Source: Oribacterium sp. oral taxon 078 str. F0262 (GTDB taxonomy: Bacteria; Bacillota; Clostridia; Lachnospirales; Lachnospiraceae). From it: DNA of 64,000 bases. The stretch is taken from contig NZ_GG729935.1 in assembly GCF_000160135.1 (NCBI RefSeq), forward strand, positions 138,288 through 202,287. Reading direction: 5' to 3'. Below, one piece after another: positions 24,104 through 33,642 of the stretch. Positions within the stretch are counted from its first letter, which is position 1, and the number at the start of each line of letters is the position of its first letter. The notes under the pieces are model-generated. The model saw nothing but the letters and a program-made list of their open reading frames with translations. It was not told the origin of the DNA and did no database searches. The translations under genes were made by a program, and so were the position numbers.

Positions 24104-24252
24104 GCGATATGCATAAGTCACAGGGGCGGAGCGCTTCTGATTTTTGCTGCCGATCTGATGCTTTGTCTGCCAAAAAGCAGGCCGTCTTTTGCCCCGGCGC
24201 TTAAGGACTCGGCTGATGCCTCCCGGAGGAAAGTCGCGCGCCCACATGAAGG

Positions 24253-24290
24253 AAAAGGGGCCGCAGCTTTTCCGTGCTGCGGCCCCTTTT
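24253..24290 (-). terminator. Intrinsic terminator after the polysaccharide deacetylase gene
   Basis: AAAAGGGGCCGCAGC (24253-24267) pairs fully with GCTGCGGCCCCTTTT (24276-24290), 15 bp, with T-runs on both strands. It starts right after the TAA of the deacetylase gene and would work in both directions. Confidence 0.9.
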
Positions 24291-24292
24291 CC

Positions 24293-26008
24293 TTATTCCG
24301 GTGTGCCGGGCGCGCCGGCCTCGATAGCATCCTCCATCCTGCCCGCGCTCTCTCCCTCATTGTTGTTGCTGTTGTTATTATTCTCCTTACTGCCTGAGCT
24401 GCCCTGCTTTTGTGTCTCTATGGTCTCCTTCTTCTTTTTCGTCTCTTCACTCTTTGTGCTCTTACTGCTCTTTGAGCTTTCCGATTTCTTCTCCTTGCTG
24501 CTGCTCTTCGTCTCGGATTTCTCGGAGCTCTTCTTTTTCCCGCTGCCTTCGGACTTTTTCGAGCTGTTCTCCGAGCTCTTTGTCGTCTCCCGCTCTAGCG
24601 CCCGAAGATCGGAGGAAGCGCTCTCATAGGGCATGCTGGCCATTGGGACAGAGCTGCTCGGAACCGACGCCCCATAGCCCTCTCCCGCGGAAGAGCTCAT
24701 CTGTACTCCGGCTCCGCTCTCCTGCATACTGCCAAAGGCCGCGGCATTTGGCAGGCTCTGCCCTGTGACAGCCGCTGTCGTCGTCTGCATCTGCGTCTGC
24801 GTCGTCTGACTCTGCGCGGAGGAAAGGGACTGTCCGTTCGGCGGGAAGGAGTCATATTGTTTTCCGTTTCCGCCCTGAACCTCCGCGTGCCTAAGCGCGA
24901 TCATTTCCGAGACCGTCACAAGCTGATATCCCCTCGCGGAGAGCTCCGGGATGATCGTCCTGCACGCCTCCGCCGTTGAGAGGTAAAGGGAATGCATCAA
25001 AATGATATCCCCGTCCTTCACCTGATTCATCACGATATCGACCACGGACTGCGCGTTCCGGGACTTCCAGTCGTCAGTGTCCACGGTCCAGTAAATCAGC
25101 GGCTTCTTCACGGCCTTTTTCACATCGTCCGAAATCGTTCCGCCGGGAAGCCGGATGAGCGCCGTCTCCGAACCTGTGACCGCTCTTACGGCATCGTCCG
25201 TCTTCGAAAACTCGGAGCTGATATAGGACTCCCCCTTTCGGCTCAAGCGGATATCATGATCCCAGGAGTGATTCCCGATCTCATGTCCCCTCTCCGCCAT
25301 CGACTTCACATCCGCAGAATAGCGCTGCACTCTCTGCCCTACCACAAAAAAGGTCGCTCTTCCGTTGACCTTTTCGAGCTCATCCATGATGATCTGATCG
25401 ATCTGCTGGTCCGGCCCGTCATCGAAGGTCAGGGCGACCAGCGGCTTTGTGGAATCGATGTAACGCCCTCCGGAGAGGATCTTCGTCGGGTCGGCGCTCT
25501 CCGAGCTGCCGGCGGAGGATGCAGCGGAGGCGGATTCACTCTGCGGGGCGGAGGAGGCGCTCTCCGAGAGCGCCGTCGAATTTTGGCTCTCCGGCTGCGT
25601 GAACTCGGTCTCTCTCTGTCCCGCCCGGCTCCGGTCCAGAAAGCCGATCACCGCGCCGATCCCCTTGATCCCGAGAAAGAGAACGCATAGCAGAAACACG
25701 ACGGCAAAGATCCGGTACATCCTAACCTGCTGCGCCCTCTGCCTCTTCTGCTGCTCTATCCTCCTTCTCTGCTGTTCCCTGCCCCCGACCGGCGTCCGCT
25801 TCGTCGCTCTGTTCCCCGCGCTCCTCTCTGTCCGCTGGGAGCTGCGGAGCGGGATGCGGCCAAGCTTTATCCCGTTTCTCTGACTGCTCTTCCCGCCTTC
25901 CTCCTCTCCCCCTCGGCGGCTGCTCTGCCTTCCCGCGCTGTTTCTTCTCTCCTGTAAACGCTTTCTATTATTCTCTCTCGCCCTTCGGCGAAGCTCATCT
26001 CTGTCCAT
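24293..26008 (-). CDS. Membrane-anchored polysaccharide deacetylase with disordered tails
   Basis: 571 residues. The first 95 are Arg/Gln-rich and cytoplasmic, one TM span follows at about 98-122, then a Ser/Ala/Glu linker. The NodB domain (about 180-380) has TFDDGPD (metal-binding Asp), GNHSWDH (both His), RLPGG, DWKSRN and ILMHS, i.e. the full catalytic set of CE4 enzymes that remove acetyl groups from peptidoglycan GlcNAc/MurNAc or other glycans. The last 190 residues are low-complexity (Gln/Thr, then Ser/Lys/Glu) and end in an Asn/Glu tail. Two close ATGs exist; neither has a strong ribosome-binding site and the second was taken. It is monocistronic, with a promoter at 26080-26088 and a strong terminator. 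Confidence 0.88.
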   Translation of the reverse strand: MDRDELRRRARENNRKRLQERRNSAGRQSSRRGGEEEGGKSSQRNGIKLGRIPLRSSQRTERSAGNRATKRTPVGGREQQRRRIEQQKRQRAQQVRMYRIFAVVFLLCVLFLGIKGIGAVIGFLDRSRAGQRETEFTQPESQNSTALSESASSAPQSESASAASSAGSSESADPTKILSGGRYIDSTKPLVALTFDDGPDQQIDQIIMDELEKVNGRATFFVVGQRVQRYSADVKSMAERGHEIGNHSWDHDIRLSRKGESYISSEFSKTDDAVRAVTGSETALIRLPGGTISDDVKKAVKKPLIYWTVDTDDWKSRNAQSVVDIVMNQVKDGDIILMHSLYLSTAEACRTIIPELSARGYQLVTVSEMIALRHAEVQGGNGKQYDSFPPNGQSLSSAQSQTTQTQMQTTTAAVTGQSLPNAAAFGSMQESGAGVQMSSSAGEGYGASVPSSSVPMASMPYESASSDLRALERETTKSSENSSKKSEGSGKKKSSEKSETKSSSKEKKSESSKSSKSTKSEETKKKKETIETQKQGSSGSKENNNNSNNNEGESAGRMEDAIEAGAPGTPE

Positions 26009-26079
26009 CCTATGCCCCATTTTTTAAATCTATGATTGAAATGCCCTTCGGCATGCTTTTTGTCTTCCATGACTTTTAG

Positions 26080-26088
26080 AGTATACCA
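26080..26088 (-). promoter_or_regulatory. Extended -10 promoter for the deacetylase gene
   Basis: Minus strand TGGTATACT fits an extended -10 element; no good -35 is seen. The rest of the 26009-26357 gap holds a GC-rich inverted repeat (TGCCCGG/CCGGGCA near 26188-26207) and GCCTCC-AAA-GGAGGC at about 26320, the latter shortly before the DUF4317 start, but no further gene. Confidence 0.45.
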
Positions 26089-26357
26089 TAAAACTCTCTT
26101 AATATTCCCCTAAGATCACTGGAATTTTTAAAAACATAGGCTTATATTGTCCTGGAAGCAGAAATATGATTCCGCGCGCTCCTGCCCGGCGGCTCCCGGG
26201 CAGCTGCCCTCCGCCCGCATTTTCACAGGATTTCATCCCGCTTTTTACTCTTAAAAGGCATATCCTATCCGGCATGGAGAGAGGCTTTTGAGAGCGGAAT
26301 TTCAGTTTTGACAGCGCCTCCAAAGGAGGCAGAGCGGCGATCGGAGGAAGCCCGCAG

Positions 26358-27497
26358 ATGGAAAAGAAAGAAATCAACGAAATCAGAAAGTGTTTTCAGA
26401 GAAATGACTGCCGCATAGACCGGCTGCGCGGCTGCTATGTCAATGAAGAAAAGGAGAAAATCAGCAGTATCCGCGAGCTTTTTCTCGCTCTGGAGGATGA
26501 GGAGATGAGCCGCTACTGTGAACTCTTCCGAAAGGCTCTCTCCGGAAAAATCGGGAGAAACCTCTTTAATCTCTCCTTCCCCCTTGCGGAGGAAGCGGAG
26601 GGAGGCCGTCAGCATTTTCTCCTCCGCCTCCTGGACTCGGAGCTAAAGGACGAGGAGCTCGTACAGGAATTTTTCGACCGAGTGATCGAAAGCTATCAGG
26701 AAGCCGGGAAATATCTCATCATCCTCGTCCGCGGCGTCTACGATATCCCGGGGAGGACATCGGACGGCCTGGGGCTCGGGGACGCCTCCGAGGAGGTCTA
26801 CTCCTTTCTCCTCTGCTGCATCTGCCCCGTGGCACTGCTCCGGGAGGGACTTTGCTATGACAAGGCAGCGGGGAGCTTTCTGAGCCGGAGCGATGACTGG
26901 GCTGTGCAAAAGCCGGACAGCGCCTTCCTCTTCCCCGCCTTCCGGGAGAGAAGCACGGATCTCCATGAGGCGCTCTACTACGCCAAAAAGCCGGCGGAGC
27001 GGCATGAGGAGATCCCCGGGGAGCTTCTCGGCGCCCCGCTTCCGAGAGCGGAAAAGGAGGAGCAGCTCCTCTTCCGGGATCTCGTGGAGGATGTCCTGGG
27101 CAGAAAATGCGACTTCGACTCCGTAAAGGGGATCTCTGAGAGTCTCTCCCAGCTGGTGGAGGAGGGAAAGGAGAAGGAAGAGAGCGCTCTCCTGGACCGG
27201 GAGGGAATGAAAAAGCTGCTCCGCGAAAACGGCGCCGAAGAGGAGCGGCTGCTCCGCTTCGAAAAAAGCTATGAGGAAAAAACGGGGGGAGACGACAGTC
27301 CTCTCCTCGCGGAGAACATCCTCCCCGGAAAGGAGCTTCGGCTCAAATCCAAGCTTCTGAAGCTAAATATCAGCTCGGAGCTCTCGGAGCTTCTGGAGAG
27401 CCGGATCATAGATGGGCGGGAATACCTCCTGCTTCCGATCTCGGATGATCTGGAGTTAAACGGCATCCGGCTCCGGCAAAAGCTCTCGGAGGACTAG
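26358..27497 (+). CDS. DUF4317 family protein
   Basis: 379 residues. The opening MEKKEINEIRKCF...NDCRIDRLRGCYVNEEKEKI is characteristic of DUF4317, a family confined largely to Clostridia with no assigned function. It is soluble, acidic and rich in Glu and Leu, without signal peptide or TM span. Residues 50-200 contain the conserved LLRLLDSELKD and VRGVYDIPGRTSDG segments; the C-terminal half is helical by composition. The ATG has CGGAGGAAG upstream. Its stop is 4 bp before the ATG of the pseudouridine synthase, so the genes are co-transcribed. A link to ribosome function is suggested only by that neighbour. Confidence 0.88.
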   Translation: MEKKEINEIRKCFQRNDCRIDRLRGCYVNEEKEKISSIRELFLALEDEEMSRYCELFRKALSGKIGRNLFNLSFPLAEEAEGGRQHFLLRLLDSELKDEELVQEFFDRVIESYQEAGKYLIILVRGVYDIPGRTSDGLGLGDASEEVYSFLLCCICPVALLREGLCYDKAAGSFLSRSDDWAVQKPDSAFLFPAFRERSTDLHEALYYAKKPAERHEEIPGELLGAPLPRAEKEEQLLFRDLVEDVLGRKCDFDSVKGISESLSQLVEEGKEKEESALLDREGMKKLLRENGAEEERLLRFEKSYEEKTGGDDSPLLAENILPGKELRLKSKLLKLNISSELSELLESRIIDGREYLLLPISDDLELNGIRLRQKLSED

Positions 27498-27501
27498 TGC
27501 G

Positions 27502-28251
27502 ATGAGACTCGACCGATTCCTCTCCGAGATGGGGATTTCCTCCCGCTCGGAGCTGAAGAAGGAAATCCGGAGGGGCCAGGTCCTTCTGAATGGGGAGGAG
27601 GCAAGGGATCCCTCCCTCTTCGTCGATCCGGAAAATCCCCCCGTTGTCCTCTACCGCGGAAGGGAATTTCACTATGAGGCTTTTTCCTACTATATGATGA
27701 ATAAACCCGCCGGAATCCTATCCGCGTCCAGAGATAAAAAGCAGAGCACGGTTCTCGACCTGATCCAAGAGGACAGGAGAAGGGACCTCTTCCCCGTCGG
27801 GCGTCTGGACAAGGACTGCGAGGGCCTTCTCCTTATCAGTAACGACGGCCCCCTCTCCCACAGGCTCCTCCGCCCGAAAAGCCATGTGCCTAAGCTCTAT
27901 TTCGTCCGCGTAAGCGGAAGACTCACAGAGTCCGACGCCGAGCTCTTTCGACGCGGTCTTCGCTACGATGAAGACCTCACTGCCCTTCCCGCAGAGCTCA
28001 CGATCCTTTCCGCAGAGGACATAATATCCGAGGCATGCGTCCGGATCACGGAAGGAAAATTCCATCAGATCAAGAAAATGTTCCTCGCGCTCCCAAAGAA
28101 AAAGGAGGTCCTTTTCCTAAAGCGCATTGCCCTCGGACCTCTTAGGCTGGACGAAGCGCTAAAGCCGGGAGAGTACCGAAAATTAAAAGAGGCGGAGATC
28201 TCCGCCCTGAAAGAAATTCCCTCTTCCGCCTCGGAAGAGATGCGCCGATAA
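27502..28251 (+). CDS. RsuA-family 16S/23S rRNA pseudouridine synthase
   Basis: 249 residues. An S4 RNA-binding domain (about 1-60: RLDRFLSEMGISSRSELKKEIRRGQVLLNG) precedes a RsuA/RluB/E/F catalytic domain with the catalytic Asp103 in GRLDKDCEGLLLISNDG. MMNKPAG near 65 and KFHQIKKMF near 190 are also family motifs. It isomerises a uridine in rRNA to pseudouridine. The fit is best to RsuA (16S position 516 in E. coli), but the exact target cannot be settled by eye. It is the second gene of a three-gene plus-strand unit. Confidence 0.92.
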   Translation: MRLDRFLSEMGISSRSELKKEIRRGQVLLNGEEARDPSLFVDPENPPVVLYRGREFHYEAFSYYMMNKPAGILSASRDKKQSTVLDLIQEDRRRDLFPVGRLDKDCEGLLLISNDGPLSHRLLRPKSHVPKLYFVRVSGRLTESDAELFRRGLRYDEDLTALPAELTILSAEDIISEACVRITEGKFHQIKKMFLALPKKKEVLFLKRIALGPLRLDEALKPGEYRKLKEAEISALKEIPSSASEEMRR

Positions 28252-28274
28252 AGCAGCCCGAAAAGGAGTTTTTC

Positions 28275-29066
28275 ATGTCCCGCTATGCCAAACACTATTT
28301 TAATTACGAAAATGCCCTGCCCTTTTTCCTGATCTCCTTCCTGGGGCTCCTCCTCGTTCTGGCCCTCATCCTCGCAGCGGCGCGGATTCAGTACAAAAGG
28401 GATGAAAGAGAGGAGGAGGAAGAGGAGGGGCGCGGATTTCCCCGCTCCCGCGCCCGGAGCGACCTAAAGGCTCTGGAGATTCTCGAGAGCTTCTATGAGA
28501 TGGTCTTTGCGAGCTGCTCCGTCCTCCTGATCCTGGCCCTCTACTACATCATAAATGACCGGATCGGCGGACCGCTCTCCGCTCTTTGGAAGAGCTATAA
28601 GGACTGGATGCTGATCCTCTTTCTCCTGATCTCCATGCTCCTGAACCGCTTTCTGGACTGCTTCCTCGTGCCGCTTAGGCATCTTGATGTAAAGCAGGAA
28701 TCCTCCATCCGGCTTGTGAGCGCCCTCTATGTCGTCCTGATCCTCCTCTACATCCGCTTCATCTACGAGGATCTGAACTATGAGAATCTGATCCTCTACT
28801 TCATGACGCTGATCATCGGGCGCTTCGTCTACTTCGATGTCACCTTCGAAAACTTCCTGAACGATCTCCGGGGCATCCTCACAAACCTCCCCATCCTTCT
28901 CCTGATGAGCGCCTACTCGGGGGCGGTGATCTACTACGGCTTTCACTCCGGCTTTCTCTGGAAGTCAAACGGCGTCATTGTGAGCACTCTGATCGCGCAT
29001 CTTTTCATGATCATGGCGATCTTTCTGATCGATAAAAGCAGGGTGCTCCGCCTCTTTCTGGACTGA
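28275..29066 (+). CDS. Polytopic membrane protein of unknown function
   Basis: 263 residues, not recognised. About seven hydrophobic spans: the first at about 18-36, then a very acidic cytoplasmic loop (EREEEEEEGRG), followed by spans near 82-97, 115-127, 150-166, 175-188, 205-228 and 240-255. There is no enzymatic motif. The ATG has AAAGGAG upstream and the gene follows the pseudouridine synthase by 23 bp. It ends 5 bp from the stop of the convergent Ig-like protein gene with no terminator between them, so the two transcripts probably overlap at their 3' ends. Confidence 0.65.
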   Translation: MSRYAKHYFNYENALPFFLISFLGLLLVLALILAAARIQYKRDEREEEEEEGRGFPRSRARSDLKALEILESFYEMVFASCSVLLILALYYIINDRIGGPLSALWKSYKDWMLILFLLISMLLNRFLDCFLVPLRHLDVKQESSIRLVSALYVVLILLYIRFIYEDLNYENLILYFMTLIIGRFVYFDVTFENFLNDLRGILTNLPILLLMSAYSGAVIYYGFHSGFLWKSNGVIVSTLIAHLFMIMAIFLIDKSRVLRLFLD

Positions 29067-29071
29067 AAATC

Positions 29072-31078
29072 CTATTTCCTCAGTTTTTTCCGGATTTCCT
29101 TCAGGTTTACGACCAGGAAGAGCGCAATGACGGCGAGCAAAAGCCCGATCAGCGCGTTCTGCATGAGGATCCGGTTCCGGAGAAAGCGGGCAATCGGATT
29201 TGTCGTCACGATGAAATCCGTGATATCCACGGACGACTGATTCCCCGCGGCGTCCACCGCAAGCACCCTGAGCGTGTGCGGCGCCGTGCTGTTTCCGGAG
29301 ATCAAAAAGGAAAAAACTCCCTCCTTTCCGCTCTCCGCGATCTCCTCTGCATTCCACCTCCTGGCCTCCTCCCCGTCAAAATAGACGACGAGACTTTCCA
29401 GGCGCAGGTTGTCCGATGCGACGATATCCGTCTCCAGCTTGTCCGTGGGATAGGTCCCCCCTGTCTCGAGATTCGGAAGGAAGAGCTCCGGGGCGGTCCT
29501 GTCGATGCCGAAGCGAATCGCTGCGCCCTTCTCCTCCTGCGTATTGCCCGTCACCGCTCCGTCCTGATCCTCGGCGCGGAGATTCACGCTGTAGAGCGCA
29601 TCCTCCGAGAAATTCTCTCTCGCTATCGTATAGCTCGTTTCCACCCAGCCCCCGCTCCCCTCGGAGCTTTCCACGCTGTAGTCCTTCCCCGCCTCGAGCT
29701 TCCGGGGGACGGCATTTCGAAATATTGTCATGCTGCTCTCTCTGACCGGACCGAGGCTGATCTCACGAAGCTCTATATCGGAGGGTTCTCTCGCGTATTT
29801 CCCATTCAGCGCTCTCGTCCCCTCCCCCAGGATAAAGGTCGGACCGAAGCGGTTCACGGAAAAGCGAAGCTCGGCGGAGGCTGTATTCCCCGCAAGATCC
29901 GAGGCCTCCGCAAAGAGATGGTAGACATCGTCCTCGGATTTCGTATGCGGAAAATCGCGGAGGGAAAAGCGGTAGCTCCCCTCCCCCTCCGAGATATCTC
30001 CGTCTGGCTCCCTCTCCACGTGCTTCTCTCCGCTGAGCCGGATCCGGATGCTGTCCTTATCCAGGTTTCGGTCCTCGCAGTGGACAGAGGGCCCCACATT
30101 ACCGGAATTTACGGACTCTGCGCTGAGCCCGTCGATTCCCAGCCCGGGCGCCGTCTTGTCGATGCAAAAGTCGAGCGGAGCCTCCGTGCCCTTCCCGTAG
30201 TCCGTCTTCAGTGCGGCATTCCCCGCGCTGTCAATGCAGTAGATCCTCAAAAGGTATTCTCCGTCCTCGGTAAAGGGGATGGCCGTCGTCCAGACGGGGT
30301 CGCTCCCATCCTCCGGGTCCTGCCTCGTCCAGCCGTTTGGAGAGGGGGGAGCGGCATCGGAGGACTCGATCTGAATCAGCGTGCTGTCCGGGGAGAAATT
30401 CCGCTCTGTGACGGCGATATAGGCCACCCTTCCCTGCTTGAAATATTTTCCGTTCTGAACCTCATTATTGTCATATTCCATGCGGAGGAGAGGAGCGGTG
30501 GCATCGATCGCGACCTGCCCCGACTGCGCCGCGGGATTCCCCGCCTTGTCCGTCGCAAGAACAGTGATGAGGATCTCATTTCCTTCATTCAGCTCGCTCT
30601 TCAGCAGAAATTCCCCATCGATCTCATAGCGATCCGCCTCTCCGTCCGAGCTCCCCTGCCTCTCCTGAAGGGAAAAGAGCGTTCCCGACTGCGTCTGCAC
30701 CCCCGCGTTGTAGACCGTGTATTCGACGGAGCGAAGGCCTGTCGAGGGATCGAGAAGACCGGCCTGCGCGTGGACAGAGACCTTGATATCCCCGTTATAG
30801 ATATTGTTGACGGGCTCTCCGTTCTCCGGGGAAAGGCTGAAGCTGATCTCAACATTAGAGGCCGGAGCAGCGGTCTCCGCCGGAGCGGGAGCCTCCGCCG
30901 GGGCAGCTGCCTCATTCGGAGCCGGGGCGCCGCCCTCCGTTCCGACCGCATAGACCGAAAAGCTGCCCCCGGAGCGGCTTAAGAAAACGATTCCAAAAAA
31001 AAGGCAGAGCAAAGCCCTCTGCCAGTTTCCATGCCCTGAACGCATATTGAAAAAAGCCTTCCTTCGAATATCCTTCAT
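29072..31078 (-). CDS. Ig-like-domain surface protein with C-terminal anchor
   Basis: 668 residues. A basic N-terminus and a hydrophobic stretch (about 21-45) form a signal peptide, an Ala/Pro linker follows (about 50-73), and the C-terminus has one TM span (about 637-656) and a basic tail. Between them lie about five related modules marked by the recurring D-x-AGN turn (TDKAGNPA, IDSAGNAAL, SDLAGNTA, VDAAGNQS) and the IDxTAP entry motif, as in bacterial Ig-like repeats. It is thus an extracellular, membrane-anchored binding or scaffold protein. It is the last gene of the Tad/kinase supercluster, 8 bp after the 238-residue membrane protein, and probably serves the pilus or the kinase at the surface; its partner is unknown. 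Confidence 0.78.
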   Translation of the reverse strand: MKDIRRKAFFNMRSGHGNWQRALLCLFFGIVFLSRSGGSFSVYAVGTEGGAPAPNEAAAPAEAPAPAETAAPASNVEISFSLSPENGEPVNNIYNGDIKVSVHAQAGLLDPSTGLRSVEYTVYNAGVQTQSGTLFSLQERQGSSDGEADRYEIDGEFLLKSELNEGNEILITVLATDKAGNPAAQSGQVAIDATAPLLRMEYDNNEVQNGKYFKQGRVAYIAVTERNFSPDSTLIQIESSDAAPPSPNGWTRQDPEDGSDPVWTTAIPFTEDGEYLLRIYCIDSAGNAALKTDYGKGTEAPLDFCIDKTAPGLGIDGLSAESVNSGNVGPSVHCEDRNLDKDSIRIRLSGEKHVEREPDGDISEGEGSYRFSLRDFPHTKSEDDVYHLFAEASDLAGNTASAELRFSVNRFGPTFILGEGTRALNGKYAREPSDIELREISLGPVRESSMTIFRNAVPRKLEAGKDYSVESSEGSGGWVETSYTIARENFSEDALYSVNLRAEDQDGAVTGNTQEEKGAAIRFGIDRTAPELFLPNLETGGTYPTDKLETDIVASDNLRLESLVVYFDGEEARRWNAEEIAESGKEGVFSFLISGNSTAPHTLRVLAVDAAGNQSSVDITDFIVTTNPIARFLRNRILMQNALIGLLLAVIALFLVVNLKEIRKKLRK

Positions 31079-31086
31079 AGATTCCT

Positions 31087-31803
31087 TCAGCGGATCAAGT
31101 CCTTCGCGGTCTTTGATCCCATCTCCACATCCACCCGATAGCTCTCTTCCCGCTTTTCTTCCTGTTTTTCTTCCCGTTTCTCTTCCTCTTTCGGTTTCTC
31201 TTTCGGTTTCTCTTCTTTCTTCTCTTCCCGTTCCTCTTTTTCTTCCGCTCTCTCTTTCCGCTCTGTCTTTTCCTCCTCCGGGAAAGAACGGGAATCGGAG
31301 GGCTCCTCCGCTAATTCGGAAAGCAGGGCCGTCTCCCCGGAAGAAGAGCGGGAGGGATCATAGAGAAGCTCTGTCTCCGCGGAGCCGCTTCCCTCCTCTA
31401 TCCCGCTTCTCCCCGTGCTCTCTCCTACGGAGAGGGGAGGAAGGGGAAAGCCGCTCCCGGTCTGTCTCCCTCCGATCTCTCCGGAACCGATAAGGGATGC
31501 CGCCGTCTCCCTAAGCCTCGATGCCGGAGAGCGGAGCTCCCTGAGCCTCTCCGTCCAGTCCTTTTGATTCTTCTGGTTCAGGCGGGACATATCGATCTCT
31601 CCGTTCAGAGCGCCGCTTTCTCCTCCCGTGTCCTGATTCCTCTCCCGAATCGCCTCGATCGCTCTCCTCTCCGCCCGGCCACTGAGATAGCCGATCACCA
31701 GGGGGATGCGAAAGACGATGAACAATACGACGGCCAGGAGAAAAAAGACCGCGGACAGGATAAAGCAAAGCCCTGAAAACTGATTTAAGGATTCTATATT
31801 CAT
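31087..31803 (-). CDS. Single-pass membrane protein with Glu/Lys-rich tail
   Basis: 238 residues, not recognised. One TM span (about 10-36, ending IPLVIGYLSG) is followed by a cytoplasmic region; residues 170-225 are almost only Glu, Lys, Arg and Pro. Such tails act as spacers or coiled coils. The ATG overlaps the end of the kinase gene by 4 nt, so it is translated with the kinase and may be a substrate or partner. This is inference. There is no catalytic motif. Confidence 0.62.
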   Translation of the reverse strand: MNIESLNQFSGLCFILSAVFFLLAVVLFIVFRIPLVIGYLSGRAERRAIEAIRERNQDTGGESGALNGEIDMSRLNQKNQKDWTERLRELRSPASRLRETAASLIGSGEIGGRQTGSGFPLPPLSVGESTGRSGIEEGSGSAETELLYDPSRSSSGETALLSELAEEPSDSRSFPEEEKTERKERAEEKEEREEKKEEKPKEKPKEEEKREEKQEEKREESYRVDVEMGSKTAKDLIR

Positions 31804-33497
31804 GCGCCGGCCTCCGCCCCGTATGCCGTCCGTATCGCCTCCTCCGCGTCATTTTTCCGCCCCAGAAGCTCCTTTTTCAGAGCATCCGTCGTATCATTGG
31901 AGGCCTCCGTCATCCCGCCGAGCTTCCATAGAAGCGAAAGCAGCGCTTCCGCCCTCTCCTCCGAGATCCCGTCCCGCCGGAATTTATCCGCATACTGCAT
32001 CAATGTCATCTCGGAGAAGTTCATGAGCTCAAAGCGGACCATCTCGCTCTCATTCTCATCGGAGGCCACGCTGTCGATCAGACTCTCCATGCTCTGGAAG
32101 AGGGGCGCATAGCTCCCATTGTCCTTTCCCTCCGCGATATTGCTCGCGATGTCTCGGTAAAAGGCCCCGATCGTGGCATAGGCCTCCGCCATTCCTCTCT
32201 TCGGATCATCCTTCGGCGCGAGACTCAGCACCGTCTCGAACCAGCCGGCGGCGCTCTTTGCGCGGGTCACTCGGTTCTCTCCGCCGTCCCCATAGGAGTA
32301 ATAGTACCAGAAAAGCTTTCCGGTCTCGTAGCAGACCTCGATATAGCCGGGGAGATCCAGGAAGAGCTCATTCCGGTGCTTCCGGATCAGAGACTCCAGC
32401 TCCTCTGCCTCCTCCGTCGTGAAGTTCCCGTCCTCCTTATAGCTCTCGATCAGGGCGAGATAAGCTTCCTTGTTTCCTCCCATATCCGGGATCGCGATCG
32501 CCCTCACATAGGCGGCCTCCCTCTCCCTAAGGTCGGACATCTGCCTCGCGTCCATCAGGAGATCCTCGTAGCGGCCCGCCGCCTGTCTGTCCGCAGAATA
32601 AACGGAGAGAAAGCCCGTCGCGAAAAAGCCCGCCGCAAGGCTCGCCGCGAGGAGAAAGAGGCCCAGCTTCCAGCGCTGTCTCCTCCGGAAGCTGTCGTCA
32701 ATCTCCTCGATGTGGTCCAGAGCATACATCATCTCCGCCGCCGACTGATAGCGGTCCTCCGGATTCTTCTCCGTGCACTTTAGGATGATCCTCTCAAGCC
32801 CCTGTGAAAAGGTCGGATCGATCTCCCGGATCGGCTTCATCTCATAGGGCGGCTCGGAGGGATTCTTTCCCGTGACGAGGTGGTAGAGGGTCGCCCCCAG
32901 GCCGTAGATATCCGTCCTGGCGTCGGTCTGACCCACATTTCCAAACTGCTCCGGTGCGGCGTAGCCGACCGTCCCGAGGCAGGTGGTGTCCTCATTTTTC
33001 GCTGCCTTGAACTCCCTCGCCGTCCCGAAGTCGATGAGAGAAAGTCTGCCGTCCGGCCTCAGCATGATATTTCCCGGCTTCATATCCCGGTAGATGATCG
33101 GAGGCTTCCGCGTGTGGAGATAGCCCAGTACATCGCAAAGCTGCCTGGCCCAGGCGATCACATAGGCCTCCGGGAGAGCGCCGTACTCCTCGAGCGCCTG
33201 TCCGAGGGAGTTTCCCTCCACATAGTCCATCACGATGAGAAAGACATCGCTGCTCTCGATCACATCGACGATACTGGGAAGGTTCGGGTGATGCAGCTTC
33301 TTCAGCATGTTGGTCTCTACGACCAGGCTTCTCTTCACCGCCTCAAAGTCTATGACCGCGTTCTTTCGGACCTCCTTGACCGCCCAGGTCTTGTTGGCCT
33401 TCTCATTGATCGCCATGTAGACGACGCTCATTCCGCCTCTCCCGATCACGCTCAGGATTTTATATTTTCCATCTATCACAGAGCCGATCTCGAGCAT
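31800..33497 (-). CDS. Transmembrane Ser/Thr protein kinase (PknB type)
   Basis: 565 residues. The Hanks-type kinase domain covers 1-265: glycine loop IGRGGMSVVY (18-27), Lys41 in AVKEV, YRDMKPGNIML (catalytic Asp138), DFG at 156-158, and GTVGYAAPEQ. A TM span at about 278-298 leads to a 265-residue extracytoplasmic part without PASTA repeats, helical in composition and resembling TPR arrays. The lack of PASTA domains sets it apart from the cell-wall-sensing PrkC/PknB kinases. The start at 33495-33497 has GGGAGGAAGCC upstream. It sits with a PP2C phosphatase and an FHA protein, the reader and eraser of its phosphorylation. A terminator-like hairpin lies between the phosphatase and kinase genes. 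Confidence 0.93.
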   Translation of the reverse strand: MLEIGSVIDGKYKILSVIGRGGMSVVYMAINEKANKTWAVKEVRKNAVIDFEAVKRSLVVETNMLKKLHHPNLPSIVDVIESSDVFLIVMDYVEGNSLGQALEEYGALPEAYVIAWARQLCDVLGYLHTRKPPIIYRDMKPGNIMLRPDGRLSLIDFGTAREFKAAKNEDTTCLGTVGYAAPEQFGNVGQTDARTDIYGLGATLYHLVTGKNPSEPPYEMKPIREIDPTFSQGLERIILKCTEKNPEDRYQSAAEMMYALDHIEEIDDSFRRRQRWKLGLFLLAASLAAGFFATGFLSVYSADRQAAGRYEDLLMDARQMSDLREREAAYVRAIAIPDMGGNKEAYLALIESYKEDGNFTTEEAEELESLIRKHRNELFLDLPGYIEVCYETGKLFWYYYSYGDGGENRVTRAKSAAGWFETVLSLAPKDDPKRGMAEAYATIGAFYRDIASNIAEGKDNGSYAPLFQSMESLIDSVASDENESEMVRFELMNFSEMTLMQYADKFRRDGISEERAEALLSLLWKLGGMTEASNDTTDALKKELLGRKNDAEEAIRTAYGAEAGA

Positions 33498-33507
33498 GGC
33501 TTCCTCC

Positions 33508-33535
33508 CAAAAATCCCCGCCCCGGAGGGCGGGCA
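33508..33535 (-). terminator. Terminator-like hairpin just before the kinase gene
   Basis: Minus strand CCCGCC-CTCCGG-GGCGGG followed by GATTTTT, directly upstream of the kinase ribosome-binding site. It could end part of the transcripts that come from the pilus/phosphatase genes, or act as a processing site. Confidence 0.55.
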
Positions 33536-33642
33536 AAATTTATGCTTTAAAATCCTCGCCGTAATTTACAGCAGCCTGATTCATTCCGCTCCGCCGCTTC
33601 TATGCTAAAGGCTAAATCCGGGGCGGGATCTCCCCCTTTAGC

